A stretch of 64,000 nt of DNA from CAVUAF01 sp963739375 (GCA_963739375.1 CAVUAF010000014.1:620001-684000); one strand, 5' to 3'; positions 25,885 through 35,257 are shown, counted from the stretch's first letter. Notes: a model not told the origin generated them from the letters alone. Numbers and translations: made by a program.

Positions 25885-27138
25885 ATGCTCAATGCCTGGA
25901 TCGTGATGCAGCGCGAATACCTGGAGCGCGTGCGCACCCGCGCCTTCCTTATCTCCACCATCGTGGTGCCGCTCTTCATGTTTGCCGCCATCGCCTTGCC
26001 CACCAAGCTGGCCACCATGAAGACCTCGCAGGCGAAGAACGTTGTCCTGGTCACGTCCAGCGCCGAGTTCGGCGAGATCTTCCGCCGCCAACTCGGCCCC
26101 ATCGCCCAGGACCAGGGCAGCAAGTTCCAGCTCGCCGTCGACCTCAACCCCACGCCCGCGGAGCGCGAGTCGCTGCGCCAGCGCGTCACCAATCACAGCA
26201 TTGACGCCTTCATCTGGGCGCCCGACGACGATCTCGCCGCCCGCAAGGCTACCTTCACCAGCCGCGAGACCTCCGACCTGGTGGAGGTCGCCGGCCTGCG
26301 CCGCACGCTCAGCTCCGCCACCATCGAGCGCAACCTGACCCGCCGCGGCCTGACCTCTACCGACGTCACGGAACTCCTCCGGCCGGTCGAACTCGAGACC
26401 ATCCGCCTGGAAGCGGGCAAGGAGAGCAAGCTCAACGGCCCTGCCGCCTTCCTCTTCGCCGTCATGATGGTGCTCTTCCTCTACACCACCCTCATCATGT
26501 ACGGCGTCACCGTCATGCGCTCGGTGCTCGAGGAGAAGTCGTCGCGCATCGTGGAAGTGCTGCTGGCCTCGGTCTCTCCCCAGTCGCTGATGGCCGGCAA
26601 GATCCTCGGGGTTGGCGCCGTCGGCCTCACCCAGGTGCTCATCTGGGCCATCGCCGGCGCGCTGCTCTCCACCCCTTCCTTCATGCTGGTGCGCAACGCC
26701 GGCCTCGACCTCCACGTGCAGCCGCTGGTGCTCATCGCCTTCCCTGTCTTCTTCCTCCTCGGCTATCTGCTTTACAGTGCCAGCTTCGCCGCCCTGGGCG
26801 CGGCGGTGAACTCCGAGCAGGAGGCGCAGCAGTTCCAGATCATCGTCATGCTCCCCATCATCCTCTCCATCGTGATGATGAACCTGATCATCCGCCAGCC
26901 CAACACGCCGATGTCCATCGCCTTCTCCCTCTTCCCCTTCACCTCTCCCATCCTGATGTACCTGCGCATCGTGGTGCAGCAGCCGCCGCTGTGGCAGGTC
27001 GGAGTGTGCGTGGCGCTGCTCATTCTCACCACCTGGGGCATGATGCTGGTGTGCGCGCGCATCTACCGCGTCGGCATCCTCATGTACGGCAAGCGCCCCA
27101 CCCTGCCCGAAATCATGAAGTGGCTGAAGTACGCATGA
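25885..27138 (+). CDS. ABC-2 type permease (NatB-like)
   Basis: 417 residues. One N-terminal membrane helix (about 18-38), a large extracytoplasmic domain (about 40-200), then five or six helices in the C-terminal half (AFLFAVMMVLFLYTTLIMYG, VLEEKSSRIVEVLLASVSP is the conserved cytoplasmic loop, and so on). This is the layout of ABC-2 exporters of the NatB/YhaP group. It works with the ATPase encoded just upstream; the substrate (Na+, drug or lipid) is not predictable. Confidence 0.9.
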   Translation: MLNAWIVMQREYLERVRTRAFLISTIVVPLFMFAAIALPTKLATMKTSQAKNVVLVTSSAEFGEIFRRQLGPIAQDQGSKFQLAVDLNPTPAERESLRQRVTNHSIDAFIWAPDDDLAARKATFTSRETSDLVEVAGLRRTLSSATIERNLTRRGLTSTDVTELLRPVELETIRLEAGKESKLNGPAAFLFAVMMVLFLYTTLIMYGVTVMRSVLEEKSSRIVEVLLASVSPQSLMAGKILGVGAVGLTQVLIWAIAGALLSTPSFMLVRNAGLDLHVQPLVLIAFPVFFLLGYLLYSASFAALGAAVNSEQEAQQFQIIVMLPIILSIVMMNLIIRQPNTPMSIAFSLFPFTSPILMYLRIVVQQPPLWQVGVCVALLILTTWGMMLVCARIYRVGILMYGKRPTLPEIMKWLKYA

Positions 27139-27184
27139 GATCCCCAAAGGGTAGGCGCGGGCGACTCGCCCGCGCTCTTGTGCA

Positions 27185-27190
27185 TACAAT
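27185..27190 (+). promoter_or_regulatory. -10 box TACAAT before the DUF374 gene (leaderless)
   Basis: TACAAT ends 6 bases before GTG 27197; no ribosome binding site. Confidence 0.5.
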
Positions 27191-27196
27191 GACGCC

Positions 27197-27919
27197 GTGA
27201 CCTCACCCGCCGTGCCGCCGGAAGACGCCGCTGCTGTCCCCGCGCGCCGCTACTCCGCGTGGCAGCGCGTGAAGTTGTGGGTCGTCTCCACCCTGGGCTA
27301 CCTGGCGATTGCGCTTATCGGACCCACGCTGCGCTTCACCCTCAGCGGCGAGGACGAGGAAGCCGCGCGCGAGCCGCAGCATCCCGGCATTTACGCTTTC
27401 TGGCACCGCTGCGTGTTGCCGGTGATGTGGCGCTTTCGCCACCAGGGATTCGCCATCCTCACCAGCCGCAGCTTCGATGGCGAGATCATCGCACGGGTCG
27501 TCCAGCGCTTTGGCCATGTGCCGGTGCGCGGTTCCAGTTCGCGCGGCGGCGCGGAAGGCTTGCGGCAATTGCAGCGCGTCGTGCGCGACGGCCACAGCGC
27601 CGCCTTCGCCGTGGATGGACCGCGCGGCCCGCGCTACGTCGCCAAGCGCGGCCCGGTGCTGCTGGCGCGCCACACCGGCGTCCGCGTCGTCCCGTTCTAC
27701 GTCGCGCTCGACCGTCCCTGGGTGCTCAATTCCTGGGACGCCTTCATGATCCCGAAGCCCTTTTCCCGCGCCCTGGTTCGCGTCGGCCGCCGCATCGATG
27801 TTCCCGCCGGCGCCGACGCCGCCACCCTCGCCCGCTGTCACGCCGACCTCCAGGCCGCCCTCGAACGCGTCCGCGACTGGGCCGAAACCCACGTGCGTGA
27901 CTCGCACGGCCCCGAATGA
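27197..27919 (+). CDS. DUF374 lysophospholipid acyltransferase family protein
   Basis: 240 residues from GTG 27197. An N-terminal membrane helix is followed by IYAFWHRCVLPVMWRF (the HxxxxD-type block in this family is HR-based), GSSSRGGAEGLRQL, and FAVDGPRGPRYVAKRGPVLLARHTG. This is the DUF374 group related to Kdo/lipid A acyltransferases, so a role in outer-membrane lipid assembly is likely. Confidence 0.85.
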   Translation: MTSPAVPPEDAAAVPARRYSAWQRVKLWVVSTLGYLAIALIGPTLRFTLSGEDEEAAREPQHPGIYAFWHRCVLPVMWRFRHQGFAILTSRSFDGEIIARVVQRFGHVPVRGSSSRGGAEGLRQLQRVVRDGHSAAFAVDGPRGPRYVAKRGPVLLARHTGVRVVPFYVALDRPWVLNSWDAFMIPKPFSRALVRVGRRIDVPAGADAATLARCHADLQAALERVRDWAETHVRDSHGPE

Positions 27920-27997
27920 GTGGCTACAACGCTAAGTTGTTGTCCCGCCTAGGTCGGCCCTGCGTCGTATTGCCTCTTGTTCGCTGGTTTTCGGCAG

Positions 27998-28010
27998 CAA
28001 TCGGACCCAA
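27998..28010. repeat. Left copy of a 13-bp direct repeat flanking an AT-richer islet
   Basis: CAATCGGACCCAA occurs here and at 29877-29889. Both copies lie within a longer imperfect tandem of the GGACCCAA unit. The pair encloses three orphan genes and may mark an attachment site. Confidence 0.4.
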
Positions 28011-28164
28011 ATCGGACCCCAAGTTTTTCGCCGTGAAACGGCGTCCGGTTCTCAGGGTTCGGTTCCAACTGGTGAGAAGGGGATTTATCAACAAATGACA
28101 TCGACGCGCTGAGATGGCGGTATGTTATGACCAACGAGATCCTGTACTCCCACCGAGGTGAACA

Positions 28165-28665
28165 GTGTCAATGGGTGACAAAGCACTGATCTGGCAAGAT
28201 GTCTTGCTAGCCCTGAATCTTGTCGGATTTTTCTTCTATCTCCTCTACACGCGGCACATTGCTCTTTCAGCGAACGCTCAGACGGAAGGTCTCTCCCGTC
28301 CTGTGGTAATGCTCTCCGGTTTTCTGGACAAGCGGCAAGAAGGCGATCCGTTCCCCGACCCTACGCCGCTCGACCAGCCATTCATGACCGTATTGTCGGG
28401 CGCGATCCAGCTTACAAATGTCGGAAATGGGCCAGCGCTTTCGGTGAAATGGAAGCTGATGTTGAAGGAGAAGCTCGTTTGTTCAGCCGTGGTCCCGTAT
28501 ATCCAGGCGGGTCATAAAGAGAACACCGGAGTGCTGTCCAGTGCCCATGAAGAGTTCGATTTCGTGGTGGAGTATTCATCGGTGAGCGGCAAGGCCTATC
28601 GCACAACCACGCATCTGCGTCGAACGGCGGTCATGACGGTATCCACCGAAGCATTGAAACCATAG
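28165..28665 (+). CDS. Orphan membrane-anchored protein, function unknown
   Basis: 166 residues from GTG 28165, with GAGGTGA at the right distance (ATG 28171 is an alternative). One membrane helix (DVLLALNLVGFFFYLLYTRHIAL) is followed by a soluble domain with beta-strand character (IQLTNVGNGPALSVKWKLML) as in small membrane-tethered proteins found near phage or island genes. Base composition is lower in GC than the surrounding genes, which suggests recent acquisition. Confidence 0.6.
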   Translation: MSMGDKALIWQDVLLALNLVGFFFYLLYTRHIALSANAQTEGLSRPVVMLSGFLDKRQEGDPFPDPTPLDQPFMTVLSGAIQLTNVGNGPALSVKWKLMLKEKLVCSAVVPYIQAGHKENTGVLSSAHEEFDFVVEYSSVSGKAYRTTTHLRRTAVMTVSTEALKP

Positions 28666-28790
28666 CTTCGAATTGATAACAGCCGTTAGCGTAAGTTTGC
28701 GCCATCTGTTCGCCTCCGGGCACTCCCCCAGACCGTAACTGGTGATATGGTGATTTCACGTCAATTACCGCGAAAGGCAAGCGTCGCGAC

Positions 28791-29111
28791 CTAGCTAAAC
28801 TTGATTTTTGTCGAATCGCTCGCACGAACTGCGTATCCCTCTTTAACGAGAATCGGCGCGACATAAGAAGCGCTCGCCGTCTGCCTCACGTGCTTCTTAA
28901 GCCATTCGCCTAAACTTCCCAAGGGCGGGTTAACGTGGTCTGTTCCCACTAGAACCTCTTGCCCGTCAAAGTGTGCGAGCAATTGAGCGTACTGCGATCC
29001 CGATATTGTGATTGGAGAGTTCCTCTTTGTGCCGTACTGAATAACCGTTCCGGTCGTGACACTCCCCTCGTAATCGAATTGGCGACTACCGCTCCAGGTT
29101 CGCATCGTCAT
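28791..29111 (-). CDS. Small orphan protein, function unknown
   Basis: 106 residues. It has no signal peptide or membrane segment. The region SLGEWLKKHVRQTASASYVAPILVKEGYA looks like a winged or helical fold and resembles small hypothetical proteins I associate with Acidobacteriota islands. It lies in the AT-richer islet, head to head with nothing obvious. Low codon bias and lack of family knowledge keep confidence modest. Confidence 0.45.
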   Translation of the reverse strand: MTMRTWSGSRQFDYEGSVTTGTVIQYGTKRNSPITISGSQYAQLLAHFDGQEVLVGTDHVNPPLGSLGEWLKKHVRQTASASYVAPILVKEGYAVRASDSTKIKFS

Positions 29112-29245
29112 ACAGAAGATCGCCCCTTCCGCGCTGCTGGCGCTTTTGCTCCTTCCCAGCTAAAGCCTTATCGTTACTTACGTCCGGATGGCGGCCCTGC
29201 GACGGCTCCGAGAATCACGATATGGCGATCTCACGCCAAAAATGC

Positions 29246-29776
29246 CTATTCTGCGCCGATCCAATCCCAACAGGCATTAGCCCACGTAGGGCGTTCTTGC
29301 CAGTGGCCCGGTGTCCCATCGAGAAACTTCTTCGTCAAGATCTCTCGCGTCTTCAGCCGAATACCATCCTTGTTGACCAAGTACACGTTCCGATTCCTGC
29401 TTGTATCCGCCCCGAGTTGTGTGAGCACTGAACTTGGAGAAAGTTCCGTGTCTTCTTCCGCTTCCGTCTTGCTCTCGCGCTCTGGCCCCATGCTGATGCT
29501 CAGGTTAAATTCGACTGTGAGGACATATGGATAGATACTCGAATCGTTTGATCTCACATCCGCAATTACATCGGAAGGCGGACCCGAAGCTTGCTTCTGC
29601 CAAATGGGTTTATGGAATCTGCGTTTGAACCTGGCAACAACCTCCCGCCTCGGACACGCCCTGAAACGTTGCTCAACATCTTTTGCGATATGGTTAAGGT
29701 CGAACGCAGAATCGCTCTGGGCAAACGTAAGTGCTGGGCAGGAAAATAGCAGCAGGAACAGGAGCAGCACGTTCAT
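29246..29776 (-). CDS. Secreted orphan protein, function unknown
   Basis: 176 residues with a clear signal peptide (MNVLLLFLLLFSCPALTFAQ). The body is soluble, with alternating charged segments (VEFNLSISMGPERESKTE; NVYLVNKDGIRLKTREIL) and a Trp-rich end (WQERPTWANACWDW). Third gene of the AT-richer islet. No family recognised. Confidence 0.55.
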   Translation of the reverse strand: MNVLLLFLLLFSCPALTFAQSDSAFDLNHIAKDVEQRFRACPRREVVARFKRRFHKPIWQKQASGPPSDVIADVRSNDSSIYPYVLTVEFNLSISMGPERESKTEAEEDTELSPSSVLTQLGADTSRNRNVYLVNKDGIRLKTREILTKKFLDGTPGHWQERPTWANACWDWIGAE

Positions 29777-29876
29777 TTGTAGCGCCTCACATGTAGGCGC
29801 ATTATGCTCCCCGTTGATGAGTGATAACAGCCCTTATCACCAGTTACGCGCCGCGATAGGTTCGCGCTAATGGACC

Positions 29877-29889
29877 CAATCGGACCCAA
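29877..29889. repeat. Right copy of the 13-bp direct repeat
   Basis: CAATCGGACCCAA again, in direct orientation to the copy at 27998, 1.88 kb away. Confidence 0.4.
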
Positions 29890-30099
29890 GCGTGTCCGCA
29901 ACTCATTGATTTACAGGCCTTGAATCAACTGGCGCTCTGGTCCCGAACCAACGTCATCCTGAGCGAGCCGCTTACCAGCGGAGCGAGTTACGCGAGCTTC
30001 CGCATTCCCCTGTGCATTGACACGCCCGCCCCCGCCCTTTACTCTTTCCACTGGCGCTTCGTGCGCCCCGTTCTTTCGCAATCTGCGTTCGCGCGCTCC

Positions 30100-30270
30100 G
30101 CTGCTAGAGCGGAGCTGGGAAGCGGGTGCAAAGCCCGCGCTGCCGCGCAACTGTAAGGCGACTTGTCCGCCCCGGCGGACGAGTTCGAGCCGCGCCACTG
30201 TCCGCCCCGGCGGATGGGAAGGCCGGCCGGCTGCTATCGCCAAGCCAGGAGACCGGCGCGAAACGTCCCC
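30100..30270 (+). promoter_or_regulatory. Cobalamin (AdoCbl) riboswitch
   Basis: The conserved core is easy to read: GGGTGCAAAGCCCGCGCTGC and CGCAACTGTAA (30125-30154), then CGCCACTG (30193), GGGAAGGC (30216) and the B12 box AAGCCAGGAGACC (30242-30254). It sits directly before a TonB-dependent receptor gene, with the ribosome binding site AAAGGAGG 35 bases after the B12 box, so it probably represses receptor synthesis when cobalamin is plentiful. The exact ends of the aptamer are estimated. Confidence 0.92.
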
Positions 30271-30302
30271 AGAAACCCCTTTCGCGTGCAAAGGAGGACT
30301 GC

Positions 30303-32495
30303 TTGCGCCGCTCTTCCGCTCTCCCGCTCCTCGTGCTTCTTTCCGGCATCGTTGCCGCCGACGTTCGCGTCGCCGTCGTGGACCCGCAAGGCGCGGTGGT
30401 CGCGGACGCGCGCGTCACCCTGCTTGACGCCGCGAGTTCCCGCCCTGTCGCCGTGGGCACGACCACGGCCGCCGGCGTGGCGCTGTTTTCCGTGCCCGCC
30501 GCCGACTACGTGGTCGAGGTCCTGGCGCCTGGCTTCGCCCCGCTCCACGAGCGCGTTACCATGACCGCCGACAACCAGCTCGTCGCCCGGCTTTCCATCG
30601 CCGTCGCCTCCCAGGCAGTGGTGGTCACCGCCGCGCGCACCCCGCTGGCCGAGGAAGCCTCCGGCGCCCTGGTCGGTGCGCTCGATGCCGCCGCGCTGGG
30701 CAACCTGCAGCCGCTGAGCGCCGCCGCGGCCCTCACCGCCATGCCCGGCGCGGTCATCAACACCGCGGGGCGCCGCGGCGGCTTGGCTTCGCTCTTCGTG
30801 CGCGGCGGCGAATCCCGCTACAACAAGGTGCTGCTCGACAACGTCGCCATCAACGAGCCCGGCGGCACCTTCGACTTCGGCGTGGTGCCCATGTTTGAAG
30901 TGGACCGCGTCGAGATGGCGCGCGGTGCTGCCAGCACCCTCTACGGCTCCGACGCCATGACCAGCGTGGTGCAGTTCTGGACGCGCGCCGGCCACACCCG
31001 CGCTCCCGAGCTGCTGCTCGGCGCCGACGGCGGCACCTTCGCCACCGCCCGCGGCTACGCCTCCCTCAGCGGCGCGCGCGGCCGGCTCGATTACAACCTC
31101 TTCGGCGAGCAGCTCGCGACCAGCGGCCAGGGGCCGAATGACGCCTACTCGAACGCCGCGCAGGGCGCCAACTTCGGCCTCGCCCTGCCGCGCGGCATCG
31201 CCTGGCGCCTGCGCCTCCACCACAGCAACAACCGCAGCGGCGTGCCCTCGTTCTGGAACTTCAACGGCCGGCCGCTGCTTCCCCCCGACCTCGACCAGCA
31301 CGCCCGCCAGAACAATTTCCTAGCCAGCTCCGACCTCACCTTCGCCACCGGCGCCCGCTGGCAGCATCGCGTGACCGGCTTCGAGTACCATCACCGGCGT
31401 GACAACGTCGACCTGGTGCAGGAAGCGGGGCGCACCACGCCGCTCTTCGGCAACTTCGATTTTCCCTTCCACGATTTCGCCAACCTTAACCGCGCCGGCT
31501 TCGATTACCAGGGCGAGTACACGCCGCGCACCTGGGCCCGCACCACCTTTGGCTACGACTTCGAGGACGAAAACGGCTTCGTCGGCGACCAGCTCGCCGC
31601 CGTCACCAGCCACGGCCTGCGCCGCAACCACGCGCTCTACGCGCAGCAGGTGGTGACCTGGAAGCGCCTCTCGCTGCTGGCCGGCGCGCGCTTCGTGCAC
31701 AACGAGAGCTTCGGCAGCCGCGGCGTGCCCCGCGTCGCCGCTTCGCTGCTGGCGCGGCGCGGCGGCAATCTCCTCTCCGGCACGCGCCTGCGCTTCGCTT
31801 ATGGCGAAGGCATCAAGGAGCCGCGCCTGGAAGAATCCTTCGGCGAAGGCGGCTTCGGCATCGTTCCCAATCCGCACCTGCGGCCGGAGCAGAACCAGTC
31901 ACTCGAATCCGGGATCGAGCAGGCGGTGGCCGGCGGCCGCTACTCCCTCGGCGCAACCTACTTCCACAATCTCTTCCGCGACCGCATCGACTTCACCTTC
32001 GACCCCGCCACCTTCGCCGGCCAGTACATCAACGTGAACCGCGCGCTGGCGCACGGCGCGGAGTTCGAGCTGCATGGCCGTCCGGCCTCGCGCCTGCGCC
32101 TCGATGCCGCCTACGTCTACACCTCCACCCAGATTCTCGCCGCGCCGTTGGCCTCGGACCCGCTGCTGCGCGCCGGCCAGCCGCTGCTGCGCCGCCCGCG
32201 GCATTCGGGCTCGCTGCTCCTCAGCTACGCCGCCACCCGCTGGGGCGGCAGTTTGACCGGCATCTTCGTCGGCCGCCGCACCGATTCCGATTTCCTCGGC
32301 CTCGTGCCCCCGGTCAATCACGCCGCCGGCTACGCGCGCTTCGACCTCGGCACGTGGCTGGGCGTGACGCGCCGCACCACCGCCTACGTGCAGCTCGAAA
32401 ACCTGCTCAACCACCGCTATCAGGAGGTCGTGGGGTATCCCGGGTTGCGGGCGAACTTCCGCGCCGGCCTGCGCTTCCGCCTGGGCGGCGACTGA
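30303..32495 (+). CDS. TonB-dependent outer-membrane receptor, cobalamin-regulated (BtuB-like)
   Basis: 730 residues. Start taken at TTG 30303 because AAGGAGG ends 5 bases before it and a signal peptide (RRSSALPLLVLLSGIVAA) follows. Residues about 20-95 are a carboxypeptidase-regulatory-like domain common in Acidobacteriota receptors, about 110-220 the plug (LFVRGGESRYNKVLLDNVAINEPGG; ARGAASTLYGSDAM), and the rest a 22-strand barrel ending in FRAGLRFRLGGD. The riboswitch upstream points to uptake of cobalamin or a corrinoid. btuCDF are not adjacent. Confidence 0.9.
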   Translation: MRRSSALPLLVLLSGIVAADVRVAVVDPQGAVVADARVTLLDAASSRPVAVGTTTAAGVALFSVPAADYVVEVLAPGFAPLHERVTMTADNQLVARLSIAVASQAVVVTAARTPLAEEASGALVGALDAAALGNLQPLSAAAALTAMPGAVINTAGRRGGLASLFVRGGESRYNKVLLDNVAINEPGGTFDFGVVPMFEVDRVEMARGAASTLYGSDAMTSVVQFWTRAGHTRAPELLLGADGGTFATARGYASLSGARGRLDYNLFGEQLATSGQGPNDAYSNAAQGANFGLALPRGIAWRLRLHHSNNRSGVPSFWNFNGRPLLPPDLDQHARQNNFLASSDLTFATGARWQHRVTGFEYHHRRDNVDLVQEAGRTTPLFGNFDFPFHDFANLNRAGFDYQGEYTPRTWARTTFGYDFEDENGFVGDQLAAVTSHGLRRNHALYAQQVVTWKRLSLLAGARFVHNESFGSRGVPRVAASLLARRGGNLLSGTRLRFAYGEGIKEPRLEESFGEGGFGIVPNPHLRPEQNQSLESGIEQAVAGGRYSLGATYFHNLFRDRIDFTFDPATFAGQYINVNRALAHGAEFELHGRPASRLRLDAAYVYTSTQILAAPLASDPLLRAGQPLLRRPRHSGSLLLSYAATRWGGSLTGIFVGRRTDSDFLGLVPPVNHAAGYARFDLGTWLGVTRRTTAYVQLENLLNHRYQEVVGYPGLRANFRAGLRFRLGGD

Positions 32496-33311
32496 TTAAT
32501 TCACTGCGGGGACGTCGGTGCGGCTGGTGCTGATGGCGCCGGAGATGGCGCGCGCCTGGTAGTTGCGATGCAGGATGTTGACGATGGCGCGGCCCATCAC
32601 GCGGGTCACGGCCGTCGAGCGCGTGCGCAGCGGCAGGGTGAAGCGGCCCACGTCGCAGTAGTCCTGCACGAACTCGATTCTCTTGATGAAGAACGAGGGC
32701 GACTTCACCAGCGTGCCCTCGGCGCGGCGCAGCGTGCCGCTGACCGCGTCCACGTAGATGCGGCCCTTGAACAGACCCGCCACCTTGCGCCGCGGCTTCA
32801 CCTGGAAGATGTGCACGGGGCGGCCGTCGATGACGTCTTCGCCTTTGTAACTGAACTTGTAGTTCGCGGCGGTGATGGCGGTCGCGCCCACCTCGTCCTT
32901 GCCGACGTGGTCCACTTCCGACTGCAGCAGCCGGGTAATGACGTTGGTCTTGACGAAGTTGTCGCCGGTAAAGCGCAGCGGCTTGAAGTGCAGTTCGTGG
33001 GGCGCGACGTACTCGCGCTCCAACTCGTAATCGCCCTTCTGCGCGGTGTCGGGCAGCTCGGCTTCGATGTCGGTCAGCGCGGAATAGCCGGCCAGGTCCT
33101 GCTGCTGCTGCTCCCAGCGTTCCTGGAAGGTCCGCAAGGCCAGTTCCGGGGCCATGCGCGGCAGCCGCGGCTCCTGCGCAATCCACTGCGCCACCGGCTG
33201 CGCTAGGCGTAGCAGGGGCGCGGGCGCGCCGCCGCGCGCGGCGGCGCGCCCGGAAAACGGCGCGGTCCACAACGCGAACATCACCACCAGGCTGGAAACG
33301 AGCTTGCGCAT
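32496..33311 (-). CDS. Secreted LolA-like protein of unknown function
   Basis: 271 residues with a signal peptide (MRKLVSSLVVMFALWTAPFSGRAAA). Beta-rich body with YELEREYVAPHELHFKPLRF, VHIFQVKPRRKVAGLFKGRIYVDAVSG and a YxDxxSGxLxRxEGxLVKSPSFFIKRIEF stretch resembling outer-membrane lipoprotein-sorting-like proteins. It is convergent with the receptor gene: its stop codon immediately follows the receptor's stop, with no space for a terminator. Confidence 0.65.
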   Translation of the reverse strand: MRKLVSSLVVMFALWTAPFSGRAAARGGAPAPLLRLAQPVAQWIAQEPRLPRMAPELALRTFQERWEQQQQDLAGYSALTDIEAELPDTAQKGDYELEREYVAPHELHFKPLRFTGDNFVKTNVITRLLQSEVDHVGKDEVGATAITAANYKFSYKGEDVIDGRPVHIFQVKPRRKVAGLFKGRIYVDAVSGTLRRAEGTLVKSPSFFIKRIEFVQDYCDVGRFTLPLRTRSTAVTRVMGRAIVNILHRNYQARAISGAISTSRTDVPAVN

Positions 33312-33474
33312 TCAGTAGTTTTATTGAGACCAGCGACGCAGGGGCAAGTAACCCGAGAGACTCCCGATCCGCTGGCGAGTCTCGGCATTGTACCGGAAGG
33401 CCGCGCTACTCGTAAATTGCGCCTTCAGGTTCCCTCGCCCCGGGCGGTTGCCCGGCGGCGAGGCTGGGGCTACG

Positions 33475-35053
33475 ATGGCCGTTCCCATGACCACTCCCCC
33501 GCACGCCCCGTCGCCCGCTCCCGGCCCCGCACCCGCAGCCAGCACCGAGCCGCAGACCGACGTGTACGTCGTCTTCGGCGTCGAGCCCGAGGTGCAGGCC
33601 TACGCCATGGCGAAGTATTCGCGCTCGGCGCTGTCGCTGCGCGAGTCGCTGGCGGAGATCAACGAACAGCGCGCGGAAAAATTTCTCAACACCTTCTACT
33701 TCCAGTACGGCCACCGCTCCATCGCCGACCTGGCCCACCTGGCGGTGGCCGTCGAGCGCCTCTCCATCCTCGCCGCCATCATCCTGGTCGACGAGCCGCG
33801 CTGGGACGGCCAGGAGCGCTCCACGCGCTACCAGGACTTCCGCAAATCCGGCTACTACGTTCCCGAGTTCGCCGGCGACGCCGCGGCCGCGGGCCGCTAT
33901 CGCGAGACCTGCGACTTCCTGTTCGCCGAGTACGAAGCGCTCAGCCAGCAGATGTTCGAGCACCTGGCCGCGCGCACTCCGCAGCCCATCGACATGAAGC
34001 GCGAGGCCTACGAGCGCACCCTGCGCGCCCGCGCCTTCGACCTCTCGCGCTACCTGCTGCCGCTGGCCACCAACACCTCGCTGGGCCAGATCGTGAACGC
34101 CCGCACTCTGGAAACCCAGATTGCGCGCCTGCTTTCCAGCCCCTACCCCGAAGTGCGCGCGCTGGGCGGGCGCTTGAAGTCGGCGGCCAGCACCCCGGCT
34201 TACAACCTCGAACCAGGAGCGCTGGCGCAACTTCATCGAGGTGGAACTCCAGGGGCGCGATGAGGGCCTGGCCCGCGAAGCGCGCGAGCTGTTTCTCAAG
34301 GAGGTGCGCCCCGCGCCCACGCTGGTGAAGTACGCGGAAGCGAACCCTTACGAGCAGGAGACGCGCGCGGAACTCGCCCAGGCCGCCGCTGAGTTGATGC
34401 GCGGCGCGCCCATCGCGCCCGCGCCGCCGGTGGACCTGCTGGAAGACGAGCCGCTGGAAATCGAGCTGGCGGCCACCCTCCTCTACCAGCACTGCCACTA
34501 TCCCTACCGGCAGGTGCGGGAGCGCGTCGCGTCGCTCAGCGCGGCGGAGCGCGACGCCATTGTCGCCCTCGGCACGCGGCATCGCGGACGCCACGACGAA
34601 CTGCTGCGCGCCTTCGCCGCCGGGCAGAAGTTCCGCTTCGACATCCTGATGGACGTTGGCGGCTTCCGCGATATGCACCGGCATCGCCGCTGCATCCAGG
34701 TGGGGCAGGAGTTCACCGCGCAGCACGGCTACGACACGCCCGAGGAAATTGCCGCGGCCGCCGCCAGCGCCCGCTACGATGCCGCCATGCATTGCGCCGC
34801 GGAGGCCGCGGCGCAATGCGGGGACGCCGGCGTTTACCTGCTTCCGCTCGCCTACCGCAAGCGCACGCTCTTCAAGATGGACTTTGCGGAAGTCGTGTAC
34901 ATCACCGAGCTGCGCACCGGGGTCGCCGGACATTTTTCGTATCGCCACGTCGCCTACGCGATGTACGAGGCGGTCGCCGGGCGGTATCCGTCGCTGGCGC
35001 CGCATTTCCGCGTCACCGACGTCCGCCAGCCGGCGGACCTGCTGAAGCGGTAG
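33475..35053 (+). CDS. Tandem ThyX-like (FAD-dependent thymidylate synthase family) protein, frameshifted
   Basis: About 525 residues once a frameshift near 34213 is repaired (an extra C in GAACCAGGAG; the downstream frame continues as QERWRNFIEVELQG). Start ATG 33475 or 33487. Two ThyX-like halves are seen. The first has YGHRSIADLAHL, GQERSTRYQDF and LPLATNTSLGQIVNARTLE; the second has FRDMHRHRRCIQ and LPLAYRKRTLFKMDF. The canonical RHRxxSxNExSxRY motif appears divided: the ERSTRY part in the first half, the RHR part in the second. Similar long ThyX-annotated proteins occur in Acidobacteriota; whether they make dTMP is unproven. Confidence 0.75.
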
Positions 35054-35200
35054 CGCCGGGCCCCCTCCCCCGTCTGGCTCATCTGGCCGATCTGGCCATC
35101 CAAAGGAGTTAGCGGCGGAGATCTGACCGCTGGTCTGGCCGAATCCGGGAGTCGGGGGTACCCCCTCCCCCCCCGGGGGGTGGTTTATTGTTTTCAATGA

Positions 35201-35208
35201 TTTACGAA
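35201..35208. repeat. 8-bp target site duplication, left copy (TTTACGAA)
   Basis: TTTACGAA directly abuts the left inverted repeat and is repeated at 37483-37490 directly after the right one. Confidence 0.85.
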
Positions 35209-35224
35209 GGCAATAATATACTTG
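35209..35224 (+). repeat. Left terminal inverted repeat of the transposon
   Basis: GGCAATAATATACTTG; its last three bases TTG begin the -35 box of the transposase promoter. Confidence 0.88.
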
Positions 35225-35250
35225 ACAAATCAGCGGACTTGGGTTAGGAT
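35222..35250 (+). promoter_or_regulatory. Near-consensus promoter of the transposase
   Basis: TTGACA (35222-35227), 17-base spacer, TAGGAT (35245-35250). The -10 box ends 7 bases before the ATG at 35258, so the mRNA should be leaderless. This well-defined case supports reading the other TANNNT boxes in the window the same way. Confidence 0.75.
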
Positions 35251-35257
35251 TTGACAC

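Noticed and set aside
27916..28098. 60-codon frame after the DUF374 gene
   Set aside because: It spans the direct repeat and has no protein-like pattern.
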